A stretch of DNA of 14,726 nucleotides from NCBI GenBank assembly GCA_027596945.1, contig JADGJH010000754.1, positions 1 to 14,726 on the forward strand. The letters are read 5' to 3'. Shown here piece after piece: positions 1-9,825 of the stretch. Position 1 is the first letter of the stretch. Every line of letters begins with the position of its first letter. The position numbers were made by a program, and so were the translations under genes. This stretch comes from Physocladia obscura. Its lineage: Eukaryota > Chytridiomycota > Chytridiomycetes > Chytridiales > Chytriomycetaceae. The notes under the pieces are model-generated. The model saw only the letters and a list, made by a program, of their open reading frames with translations, ran no database searches and had not been told where the DNA came from.

Positions 1-1376
1 TTTTTGTTTTGTTTTGTTTCTTTGAATAATGAAAATTATTTTAATATCAAATTCTAGTTTATGTTGCTTTCAAGGTCAGAATAGCTTAGGATATTAGGAA
101 CCGATAAAAATCGGCTTTGCTTGTTGTCAGTCGCGTCAATTGCATTTAGGTGGTCAGTTTATGTGGTTTTAGGGTGTTGAAAAACGCTGACGGGTGTGTG
201 GGAGACGCAGGAGAAGGGCTTTGAGGAGTCAGTCGGTTGAGGACGGACGATGGAAGAGATTTCAAGGAGGAACAGAACAGAGTTAAAAAGTGATCCACAG
301 TCACATTCCAACACAGGATTCTTCTCAGTTTGCTTTCAATCACTGATGTTCATAAATATTCGCATGATAATTTTTACTAACAATTTTTTTTTTTTTTTCT
401 CTGCTAATTTTCTTTTTCTAAAGGTGTGTCACATTTTTTGTAAATTATTTGCATCTTGTGATTTGGCTTGCGATTTTTTTCCAATAAATTTCATTTCAGG
501 GTAGACGAAAGGAATTATAAATTCAGGAGACAGTTAGTTTGTACTGAAGTAAATTTTATGTTATAAAATATTGTGAAGAAAATGAAAAGCTTTTGATGAC
601 AGAGAATTGAAAACATTGATACTCTGAAAAACACTTTTTTCTCTTCATTTTTGACCCCAGGGACCCCACTATTTTTGCAATCTCATTTTCCGTCTAATAT
701 TTTTGTAAAATAAGTAGAATATTGCATGGTAATTCTTTCGTCATTCGTTCTTCTGAAAGTAATTTTAATTTATTTAAAGTGCGATGATGTTTCCCGTTGA
801 CAGCAAAAATGCTTTCCTTCATCTTCAACTCTTTCTTTCATCAATTCAATAGCGCGTTTCGAAAATATGCACAATAGAATTAGTTTGATTACAGTGAATG
901 AGTTGAAAAGTCTTTGTAACCACAAACGGCGCGGAATGAAACTCAAATTAATGAATTTGGTAAGAAAGAAAAAAATTTTCGAAAGAAGGATTCATTTATT
1001 GACAAGAAAATATGAATGCTATCTATTGATATTTGACATAAAGAGTCTCTAAAAACTATTTATCTTTGTTGATTTGCAGAATTGTTAAATTTCAGACAAC
1101 GGCTATTGTAAGACTTTAGACATGAAATTTAATTTACTTCAGTATCAGTAGTATGTAACAAGATTAGGGGTGAATAGACTAAAATAAATTACACTTGAGT
1201 TCTTTTCTATAATGATCTGTGTCTTGTTCATTATCTAATCCTTGGAACTGCCCCGAATACCAGCCGAAATTGAAAGCAGGTTTCACCAAGCCTGACGTAA
1301 AATTTTGCACCAACTAGTACAAAAACCCACATCATTAATTCCAAAATGAATTGCAAAAAAGTTCATTTTATTCATA
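1..1376. other. Upstream region without a convincing gene
   Basis: AT-rich sequence with T-runs (for example around 386-400). Short open frames such as 250-504 (+) and 867-1052 (+) have no recognisable domain and low-complexity K/F-rich translations. The last 150 bases lead into the modular gene. They contain an ATG at 1346 in another frame and A/T-rich stretches, but no clear TATA box. I see no tRNA, rRNA or mobile element here. Confidence 0.6.
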
Positions 1377-4300
1377 ATGGACTGTGTTGTTACTCTTCCG
1401 AATAACGCTCTCACTGCAACGGGACTTTCGACTCCGTGGGCCGTAACTGGTTGCGACCAAACAGTCAACCCAACGTTCGTCCCTTTCACGTTTTGCAAAT
1501 ATGTCCAAAAATTTATCGATTCAATGGATGATGTTTTCTTAGATTTGCCGAATGCGTATCAGTTGATCCCGCAACTGGCGCTCTTGGAGTATATTCGCCG
1601 CTTCTGATCAACAGTGGCTCGACAAACTTCGTTACACCAACTGTTCCAAAGCTTCCTGCAAATGCTGTTGTTGGATGTTGGTTTGGAACAAATGGCGCGA
1701 CGACAACTCTTGCAGGCGCAACCACGCAAGCTAATTGCACTTCACCAGGTGTGCAGCTGGGACAGTTTGCTGCTTGTAATGCACCAGCTTTTTTCGCAGT
1801 TGCAAACAAAAAAAGCACTATTCCCGCACTGGGAACTGGACTCAACGGAAAACCGTGCTACACTATTCGCTCGTTCGAAATCATTGATATGGATCAATCT
1901 GACAATGTTGTAACATCTTTTCTTCAAGATCCAAACACCAATAAACTAGCTCAGACGACTGTGGCCAACCAAAAAGCTTTGCCAAACGCAACCGAAATCA
2001 CCAACGGATCGGACAACTTGCTTTTGGATGGGGCCTATCGGCCAGCGTTGGGATGTACCGCATTTACTACATCAAATTTGGCCGATCCAACTGGATCATC
2101 TGTTGGTGCTCTTGCGCTCAATGAACTTCAAGCAAAAAAGCTCCAAGCTCCACCGGCTGCTCTCGTTCCAGATTTTGACCCGTTCGTCGTCACAAATGCT
2201 GCTCCTGATCTTAACAAGCAAAAGATTTACCGTGCCTCTGTAAATCAACCTCCTCCACCAACTGTAACTACAAATGAACAGCTCACTTACTGTCAGCATA
2301 TGCTCAATATTACTGCTCCCGGATACATCACAGACTTGAAGTTTCTGACTGGAAAGACTTCTCCGGCAGCTGCCAACGGAATTGACCTTTTTACTTTCTT
2401 AGCGCAACGATTCGCTGCATCTTGGGCTGGATTAACATGCAACACATTGATTCCTGTGACAGATGTTAACGGACAGACTGTTGCCGGTCCGATTACAGCG
2501 AACTTCGATGCCAACGGAGTTTGCATTTCTGCTACGTTTAATACTCCTTCACTTGTCAAATTGCTGCTTTCCAATGGTGGGCCAACAACTGAAGCTCTGG
2601 CTTTATCTTCAACTGCCACGACAACGACAGTCACAACAACTACCACAACCACCACAACCACAGCGACGACCACTTCCTCGAAAACGAAAACTAAGACCAC
2701 GACAACAGCCGCTATTGCAAGTACTACCACTACTTCTGCCGCCGTTGTTACTGGTGGAGCGACCGGTACTGTGACCACCACTGTAAACGTCAACTCAAAC
2801 CCCAATAATGCTAACTGTGGTGGCCCATCAAACTCGAACCTGCTCTTGTACATGGGGACAACGTTGTCTGTCAAAGCCTCTGGAATTACGAACACAGCAT
2901 GCACTAATGGCCCAATGGCTGAATGTGGTTTGCCAACTATTCAAGGATCCGTGTTTTTTGCTGGTAACAATTCTGCAGTGGAAATTGTTGCTTGGACTGG
3001 TGGAAATCAACAATTCAGTGGAAACACGTTCCAGATTACTGAAGAAGATGACATGCCGTACTATGGGGGGACCCTTGTGTTGAACTTGCCCTGTTCATAC
3101 AATCCAGCGACGTTTAACTCCGGAATTGCAAACCAACTGGGTTTCAGTTTTGTTACTTTGAATTCTGTTGTTGCAACAATCGACAACGCCGGCAACAATG
3201 TCAATGCAAATGTGGTGGTTGTTATTGCTGGAGCAACAACAACGACAAGTGGAACTGGTGTCGTGACCACAACAACAACAACAACTGCTGCTGGGTCCGG
3301 TGCTGTCGCCACAACAACTACCACAGCTGCAAGTGCTGCTTCTGCTGGATCGGTTTGTAGGATTGTATGTTGTCTTAATTTTCTAATGTCGAAGTCTTTG
3401 TTTCCAATAGATTGTGTTGACTCTTGCTGGTGAAAACAATGGTGCTGGTGTCACAAACATTCAATGTAACCAAGGTGTTTTGTCCTTGCAAGTCGTTTTC
3501 CAGGCTTCGATCAATGTCGATAATATCCACGCGTACCAGCCGATGGCTGAACTTGGCTTACCAACCGTTTCTGCCACTTTCTCTGTTAATGGCGCTGCTC
3601 CAACTCTCACTCAACAAAATGCATTCAACGTTCAAAGTTCATCTGTTTCTGGTGCCACTTGGACTTTCTTGCTGCAAGATGATGGTCCACATCCTGGCGG
3701 TCAGTTTACGCTTGGTGCGTGTACTGCTGGAACTACTCCGACGGTCCTCCTCACTTTGACTTCTGGTCCAATCACTGACGCTCAAGGTCTTCCAAACGGT
3801 GCTGACGGCGGTCCTGCAGTTCCTCTCGTTAATGGACCGGTTACTGTTGTTAATGCTCTTCCTGCTGAATTCAACGGTGGTGCTGTCAACAATGGTGCTA
3901 CTACTGGAGGAACACCTGTTGCTACTACTACCACAAGTATTGCTGCTATTGTCGCAACAACAACAACAACTGCTGCCGTTGCCGCGTCCACTTCCGGATC
4001 GGTATGCTATTACAAATTTAGTTAAATTCGTCTGATTTTATCCCACAGATTGTCTTGACTCTTGCTGGTGAAAATGACGGTGCTGGTGTCACAAGCATTC
4101 AATGTAACCAAGGTGTTTTGTCCTTGCAAGTCGTTTTCCAGGCTTCGATCAATGTCGATAATATCCACGCGTACCAGCCGATGGCTGAACTTGGCTTACC
4201 AACCGTTTCTGCCACTTTCTCTGTTAATGGCGCTGCTCCAACTCTCACTCAACAAAATGCATTCAACGTTCAAAGTTCATCTGTTTCTGGTGCCACTTGG

Positions 4301-5131
4301 ACTTTCTTGCTGCAAGATGATGGTCCACATCCTGGCGGTCAGTTTACGCTTGGTGCGTGTACTGCTGGAACTACTCCGACGGTCCTCCTCACTTTGACTT
4401 CTGGTCCAATCACTGACGCTCAAGGTCTTCCAAACGGTGCTGACGGCGGTCCTGCAGTTCCTCTCGTTAATGGACCGGTTACTGTTGTTAATGCTCTTCC
4501 TGCTGAATTCAACGGTGGTGCTGTCAACAATGGTGCTACTACTGGAGGAACACCTGTTGCTACTACTACCACAACTACTACTGCTGCTGTCGCAACAACA
4601 ACTACAACTGCTGCCGCCGTTGCCACTACTACTACTGTCGCTGTTACTGGTGGAGCTACTGGAACTGTTACCACGACTGTCAGTGTCAAGGCAAATCCCA
4701 ACAATGCAAACTGCGGTGGACCATCAAACTCTAACTTACTCTTGTATATGGGTACGAGTCTTTCCGTCAAGGCAACAGGAATTGCGAACACAGCTTGCAC
4801 AAATGGCCCAATGGCAGAATGTGGTTTGCCAACAATCCAAGGATCTGTCTTTTTTACTGCCAATAATTCTGCCGTGGATATTGTTTCTTGGACTGGAGGT
4901 AACCAGCAGTTTACTGGAAATACTTTCCAGATTGCCGAAGAGGATGATATGCCATACTACGGAGGTACTCTTGTATTAAACTTGCCGTGCTCGTACAACC
5001 CAGCCACATTCAATTCCGGTATCGCCAACCAGTTGGGATTTAGTTTTGTTACTCTGAACTCTGTTGTTGCCACAATTGACAATGCTGGTAATAATGTCAA
5101 TGCAAATGTGGTTGTCACTTCTGTTGCCTGA
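1377..5131 (+). CDS. Modular Thr-rich, probably extracellular protein with four related domains (B-C-C'-B')
   Basis: Proposed exons are 1377-1489, 1543-3352, 3411-4001 and 4049-5131, giving 3597 nt and 1198 residues. The introns (53, 58 and 47 nt) restore the frame exactly. I do not recognise the family. Residues 1 to about 390 form a unique N-terminal domain that begins DCVVTLPNNALTATGLSTPW and carries several Cys. Thr-rich linkers lie at about 391-442, 600-641, 813-838 and 1011-1035. Between and after them sit domain B (about 443-599), C (642-812), C' (839-1010) and B' (1036-1198). B and B' differ at about 12 of 150 residues, and C and C' are nearly identical. Mucin-like linkers, paired cysteines and many N-x-S/T sites suggest a secreted or wall protein (inference). 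No C-terminal hydrophobic GPI tail is seen. The start is uncertain: no full signal peptide precedes residue 1, although the frame upstream encodes KKFILFI, so an upstream exon or an indel in the A-run at 1355-1360 is possible. The first intron has a weak donor (GTTTTG). Confidence 0.8.
2609..2755 (+). repeat. Thr-rich linker 1 (ACN trinucleotide tract)
   Basis: An imperfect ACN repeat encodes an almost pure Thr run, then a short S/K/T patch, then more Thr/Ala before domain B. Such tracts usually act as extended O-glycosylated spacers. They also create long Val-rich shadow frames on the opposite strand, which are not genes. Confidence 0.85.
2756..3229 (+). repeat. Domain B, first copy
   Basis: This segment of about 157 codons encodes a domain with four or five cysteines, the motif NGPMAECGLPT, and the acidic turn EEDDMPYYGG followed by LPCSYNP. 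It is paired with 4640-5128. The two copies are very similar in protein but differ at many third codon positions, so this duplication is old and under purifying selection. Confidence 0.85.
3230..3352 (+). repeat. Thr/Ala-rich linker 2
   Basis: ACN/GCN-rich coding tract separating B from C. It ends in Gly-Ser exactly at the phase-0 exon boundary at 3352. Confidence 0.8.
3411..4001 (+). repeat. Exon-sized module C, first copy (tandem direct repeat)
   Basis: A complete phase-0 exon of 197 codons encodes domain C (starting IVLTLAGEN) plus the following Thr-rich linker. It repeats at an offset of 638 bp. Positions 3458-3936 match 4096-4574 without a single difference (479 bp), whereas the first 47 bases of the exon differ at five sites: 3416, 3437, 3438, 3440 and 3457. 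The introns in front of the two copies are unrelated in sequence and length. Confidence 0.95.
3916..4001 (+). repeat. Thr/Ala-rich linker 3
   Basis: ACN/GCN-rich tail of the C exon. It diverges from linker 4 from position 3937 onward and ends in Gly-Ser at the exon boundary, like linker 2. Confidence 0.75.
4049..4639 (+). repeat. Module C', second copy, with Thr-rich linker 4
   Basis: Second copy of the C exon sequence, again beginning at a phase-0 splice acceptor. Here the exon runs on through the linker (about 4554-4639) into domain B' without another intron. See the first copy for the identity tract. Confidence 0.95.
4640..5128 (+). repeat. Domain B', second copy
   Basis: Terminal domain, about 92% identical in protein to B (2756-3229) but with many synonymous differences. 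It ends the protein directly, with only a short V/A tail after the last strand and the TGA at 5129-5131. Confidence 0.85.
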
Positions 5132-5655
5132 AAAAATGCGCGATTTTGGCTGATAGATGATATGGGGAACAATAATAATTTTTTTCCTTTTTTTTTTTCC
5201 CTTCATTTATTTGGCATTGATTTTTTTTTAAGAAAACTGCTTCTGGCAAGCAGTAATAAGACAATGATGTAGAACTGTTTCATAAATTTTTTTCGTTGTG
5301 AAAAAATTTCCAGACCCGTTTTTGCCCAACTTGGAACTCCTCCAACAAACATGCTTGAATCAAACCTAAATTTGCCTTTTGAGTTTCAGCCTTGTGTCAT
5401 AAACATAAACCATTATTTTGAAGCTGAAGCCATTTGCCTTCATTAGAGATAATTTTGCAGAACCTTACTGTAGCACTTGATTTCCGCCCCATTAAGTGAG
5501 AATCATGCATTGCAATATAATATTTCTGTAACAGACTACACTATATTTTGCTGTAATCTTTTATTTTATAAACCAATTTCAAAACTATTTTCAAAAATCG
5601 TTTATTACACTTCCAACACACCACATTGCAGTAACTCTTGAGTTGCATGCATATA
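5132..5655. other. Convergent intergenic region
   Basis: AT-rich spacer between the 3' ends of the modular gene (+) and the dioxygenase gene (-), with T-runs near 5180-5230. No gene is seen. An antisense open frame that begins inside the dioxygenase gene and ends at 5541 is a shadow. Confidence 0.7.
5601..5606 (-). terminator. Probable poly(A) signal of the dioxygenase gene
   Basis: AATAAA on the minus strand, about 50 nt downstream of the dioxygenase stop codon. The position suits a 3'-end processing signal. Confidence 0.5.
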
Positions 5656-6873
5656 TCATTCTTCGGAATGTCTTGAAGAGTCAAAATAAGGGCGTTCACC
5701 CTGTGGTGTGATGCGGAACGCATTTCGGTACTGCGGACCCTCTCCATACACGATGTAGTCATAGTTGGCAGTATGAACTGTACTTCTGTTGTCCCAGATT
5801 GCAACAGTATTCTATTTGCGGAATGAAAAAAACTCCATCAAGAAAAGCAAAAACTTCAACGATACTTACAGCTTTCCATTTGTATCGAACTTGGAATTCA
5901 ACGCCTTCTTTTATATGTGCATACAAATGTTGCAAAATTGCATCCGATTCAGATGGTTTCAATCCAACAAGGTAGCGCGTAAAACCAGGATTAACGTAGA
6001 GTGCTTTCTTTCCTGTGACTGGATGAGTTCTGACAACCGGGTGTTCATTTTGGACAGGCTCACGACGGACTGGGCCTCCTCTTTTTCTTGAAGCTTCGGC
6101 TTGTTCAAGTCCAGAATGAATAGCAGTTAAACCTTCCACGATTTTTTGACATGGCTTCGACAAAGATTCATATACAGCGACTTGGTTCGCCCTGTGATTT
6201 ACAGCGGATGAAAGTTAAATAATCTAGGAAAAATTGAACATTTGTTTACAAGATGGTGCTACCGCCAACTTTTGGGATAACATCAACCTTGAAAAGTGTG
6301 TAACTTGGAGGCTGGCGTTCGTAACTGACGTCCGAGTGCCACCCGTAACGCGGTGTTCTGGGGTTTGTGAGGGCTTCTCTGGCCTTTAAAGTCGACTCGG
6401 GATCGTTGTTAACAACGTGAAGCTCAGGATAATCTGCAGGTTGTGGGCTAGTTTGGTGGATGTGAAGTCTGCCAAAAAAACGGCCGACGTCAAGAAGTTC
6501 GTCTGCATTTGCATCTTGCGCCTTCAAGAAAACGACACCGCGTTCAGCAACAAGAAGTGCCAAATCGCGACGCTGCTGCTCGTTCAGCTGGAAAAATATA
6601 ATTTTTGCTCAGTGAGAATGCATGCGAGTGTGGAATTGAAACGCAAACCTGGTTCAATTGAACGCCTGTGATTTCCGTGCCAATGACGGGTTCCAAGTCT
6701 GTAAAAGTTGCACCCGCAATGCTGTACAAAGAATCTTTGGCTTTGTCGGCTTTTAATGCGACGTCAATGTATTCGTAGTCTTCAAGCGGCGGATATTGTT
6801 GATTTGGGTGAACTGGATATCCTTCCTTGCCGTAGAACTGCGATCTGAATGAGGGAAGTATTTGAGAAGCCAT
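5656..6873 (-). CDS. TauD/JLP1-type 2-oxoglutarate- and Fe(II)-dependent dioxygenase (taurine/sulfonate dioxygenase-like)
   Basis: Exons in coding order are 6649-6873, 6250-6587, 5870-6191 and 5656-5811: 1041 nt and 346 residues, close to the usual fungal family length. Introns of 61, 58 and 58 nt (donors GTTTGC, GTAAAC, GTAAGT) keep the frame. The family oxidises taurine or other sulfonates with 2-oxoglutarate and O2, releasing sulfite as a sulfur source; the exact substrate here is unknown. The metal-binding HxD lies in YGWHSDVSYE (H159, D161), the distal His in WDNRSTVHTANYD (H308), and the 2-oxoglutarate-binding Arg is probably R328 in AFRITP. The motif TSPQPADYPELHVV is also typical of the family. 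The ATG at 6871-6873 is the first in frame and sits in an A-rich start context. Where relatives usually have GGDTLW, this protein reads GGSTIL across intron 2, a possible small departure. No signal peptide is seen, so it is probably cytosolic. Confidence 0.93.
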
Positions 6874-6919
6874 TTTTTGTGTCCTTCCTTGATATTGAGT
6901 TTGAAGGAAAGTCACCAGA

Positions 6920-6927
6920 TATTTATA
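6920..6927 (-). promoter_or_regulatory. Probable TATA box of the dioxygenase gene
   Basis: TATAAATA on the minus strand about 47 nt upstream of the start codon. This is a plausible core promoter element, but no transcript start is visible to confirm it. Confidence 0.45.
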
Positions 6928-8271
6928 CTTCGTCGGATTGCCACATTATCGCAACATTTAATGACTTAAGGTTGAGTCACATGATTAATCAAATTGTATG
7001 ACGCGATACCAATTACAAAATGTTTACCATTCACATCTTTGCTAAAACTTAAAAACGGTGCTTCTGTAGACAATCCTATCGTAGCAGAGCTTCAATGAGA
7101 AACCAGAATGATGTGTTGTTTTGGGAATACCTGTCTAAAACAAAAGAAAATACGTTTGGAAGCTCCGAAAAAAGTTAAGAAAACTAAATATAATTTCAGC
7201 TTCCAATCTTCTGAAAACAGACTATGCAATCACTTTCTGGAGCTGAAATTCAATCCGCTGAATTTTATATTTTGTTGTTGAATAACGATGAATGACCAGA
7301 TAGCAGGCACTGGCATCAAAATGAATAAGAGAACGCGAAAGGCGGTATCGTCAATCACAGCGAAGACAAGAAACATATCATGGTGTCCAAGAAATTTCCG
7401 TGTTACTCATACTTAACACAACATGATTAGTGCTTATCCAATACCTAACCACAAAACGTCCTCATTCACTAGCTGACACCACAGTAATGCGACTAAAGCC
7501 GCTTGAGTAAAATTTGACGTTTATATTGCTATCGGGTTGCATTCGCAAAACCATTTAGTCCATTTGACGAAAAACCTTGGACGAAAATACAACAGATATT
7601 ACAGCTGCTTACGATGTTTATGCAAGCTTTTTTCAAACAACTTTTAACAGAAAACGAAAAAAGATTACGCCAACAATCCTCTTATTTGTGTGTATCTAAT
7701 ATTATTATAGAAACTGAGTGTAGCTATCAACCTAATGTACAATTTTCAAGTAGTTCTGAAAAATGGGATCATGGACATCCTCCCGGAAAGTTCAATTCTT
7801 TGAAACTTTTTTACTATGCGTATCATGGGCTGAAAATACATGTTAGCGCAAATGCGATCGAAAAAAAAAAAGATAATGACGAGATAGCATTATTCACATT
7901 TTTATCTCTATGACCAAGGCACATCTCATTTTCAGGGTTGAAGTTAGCACAAACAGAAGATCTTGTCAAAAGGCTGGATGTTGGGGACATAATATGACTG
8001 GATGAAGTAAAGATCAAGAACAAATTTGGACTTAACAAAGCAGTAGCATACAGGAACAGGCTGTCATGTTAGATTTCTACCAAGATTCCTCCTGTTATCA
8101 CATAATCTATATATTGGTTGAACAGCCATAATCAAGTTGCCGGGAGGAAAAAGCAAATTTAAGTTTCAAATATTCACGTTATTGCTCAGGTGGAACAGCT
8201 CAAGCATGTTTTCTATGAAGTATAACTTAAATGAAGATCGATTATTATTATGATACTATGGGCAATATTAA
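6928..8271. other. Long intergenic region without a convincing gene
   Basis: No domain is recognised. A minus-strand frame from an ATG at 7552-7554 to a TAG at 7222-7224 is broken by three TGA codons. A 99-codon plus frame at 7614-7913 has no recognisable content. The region may hold decayed sequence, but nothing can be named. Confidence 0.5.
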
Positions 8272-9167
8272 TCAATAAACATACATTATTATTTTTGATA
8301 TTATTGTCTTTATGTTATTCACTTTCACTTTCAAAATATTATTCATCCTCTTCATTCTCTTTATTCTGTTCAAAATATCCTGTGCTAACAAGTCCAACTG
8401 TTTCCTTTTTTTTTCCATTTCTTGGCTGTTGAGCACATATCGACTGAGAACAGATTCATGTGTCACTTGACCAAAATATCTGATTTTGTGAAATGCCTTC
8501 ACAATTGTCAAAGGTCTGATTGCATTCCAAGCATAAATGATGAATGCAGCCATTTTATTGCAACTAATGAAATTGTCAGGATATTTGATACTCCAACTGG
8601 TTCATAAATCAAACATTTTGTTTTTGAATGGGTGATTGATTCCTCCAACATCCAGAACCTGGCACTTTGATGTTACACCTGCAGGGATAAATACAGGAAC
8701 TGTGTTGCACTCACCCAGAAAATTTGCAACTGTTGAAATCAAATGAGCTTTATAGTGATCAAGCATCAAAAGCAATGGGCCATTCATTGTCAATGCAAAA
8801 CAACTCAAAAATCTGTTGATCCACTCCAGCATCACATCCTCATCATGCCATGCATTTCTTGTGCAGTAAATATGGCAGATTCTGGAGCAATTGTGGAGAG
8901 TGTATTTCTTGCTTGCATTAAAACAGGTGCCACCCTTTTTGATCCCCTTGTACCTTTAACCACACCAAACACAGGCAACTTGATTGCTGTCACTCCTACA
9001 GCCAAGTAGATTGTTGCACAGTTTCCTGCTTTCACTTTGGATTTACAGATATTGACTGTTTTAGTACCATGTTGTGTAATTATTGATTTTGCAGCAATGT
9101 TAAAAGGTATGCTTGTTTGATCCATATTGAATACTCTCTTTGGTTTAATGTCATGCTGTTGAAACAC
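8272..9167 (-). pseudogene. Decayed pogo/Tigger-type (CENP-B-like) DDE transposase
   Basis: Three consecutive open pieces in different frames (9167 to about 8880, about 8880 to 8602, and 8601-8272) together read as the catalytic half of a Tc1/mariner-superfamily pogo transposase. Visible signatures are RVFNMDQTSIPFN (first Asp), IYLAVGV..KLPVFGVVKG, LLLMLDHYKAHL (second Asp) and IPAGVTSKCQVLD (third Asp), with 35 residues between the second and third Asp. After a stop, AFIIYAWNAI marks the family's C-terminal helix, and an acidic tail (FEQNKENEEDE) appears only after another frame change. The N-terminal DNA-binding domain is absent. A possible acceptor (CAACAG) precedes HDIKPKRV near 9156, but upstream exons were not found. 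Frameshifts near 8840-8880, stops and the missing N-terminus make it nonfunctional. I could not identify terminal inverted repeats. Confidence 0.88.
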
Positions 9168-9825
9168 ACAATAAATACTGTAAATATAAATTTACATTTA
9201 TAATTTGCTATTTACAATCTCCATTTATGATTGTGCATGGTAAGGATTTTTAGCAAGAATTCTTTTTTCTTTTTTCTAGATTTTTGTTGTTCAAAATCCT
9301 CAATCACAAAAATTCCAAAAATAGTCTTTAAATAAATCTTGCATTTTCCTCCCCATACAAAACTTCCTTGTATTAATACAAAAGCTACCGCTTAATGACA
9401 GAAATGGCAAGTCCACTGTCTTGTTCTTTACTTTTTAAGCAAATTGAGTGATTTCTTTCAATAAAGAGTGAATTCATCTTTCAATGCAGCTTGAATCTTT
9501 TGCACTTTAACATTCTACTTTATTTTGCTCCAACGTCAACTAATTGACCATGTCCATTATTACAATAAAACAATATCACATTCATGCTCACAGAGCGTCA
9601 ATAATGCAATATAACAAATTCTCATTTGTTTCAATACATTAACTTTAATTATAAGAAAGATACAATTCAAATCACATATATACACCTATAGTGTCAATTA
9701 GTCATTGTAAAGGATGCTTTACAATGCATGGATTGTGCTTTTGGATGAATGGAATAATGGCAGGAGGTGTTTTAAATAAGTTATCACAATGTAATAATAA
9801 ATATCTTTATTTATATAAAATCTTT
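9168..9825. other. AT-rich region with no gene seen
   Basis: Stops are frequent in all frames and no domain was recognised. It may be the lost 5' part or flank of the transposon remnant. The plus open frame at 9691-9906 has no recognisable domain and partly overlaps the minus-strand coding-like region. Confidence 0.5.

Noticed and set aside
867..1052. 61-codon plus frame rich in Lys/Arg
   Set aside because: Low-complexity composition, no recognisable domain, and typical of AT-rich intergenic sequence.
2293..2904. 203-codon minus-strand open frame, extremely Val-rich
   Set aside because: It is the exact antisense of the coding ACN Thr linker and domain B. Val runs are the reverse complement of Thr codons.
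3411..4639. Direct repeats as a CRISPR array or phage-type structure
   Set aside because: They are exon-sized coding modules in a eukaryotic intron-containing gene, with no short regularly spaced repeats.
3061..4863. Further Val/Ala-rich minus frames (3061-3324, 3782-3991, 4420-4863) and Leu/Gln-rich plus frames
   Set aside because: All are shadows of the repeat gene. They recur in pairs only because the C module is duplicated.
5759..6163. Single 134-codon minus frame as an independent gene
   Set aside because: It is exon 3 of the dioxygenase read through a standard GTAAGT donor into intron 3.
7222..7554. Minus-strand frame of 111 codons with three TGA stops, each one change away from CGA
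   Set aside because: Three stops in 111 codons is not clearly fewer than chance in AT-rich DNA, and no domain is recognisable.
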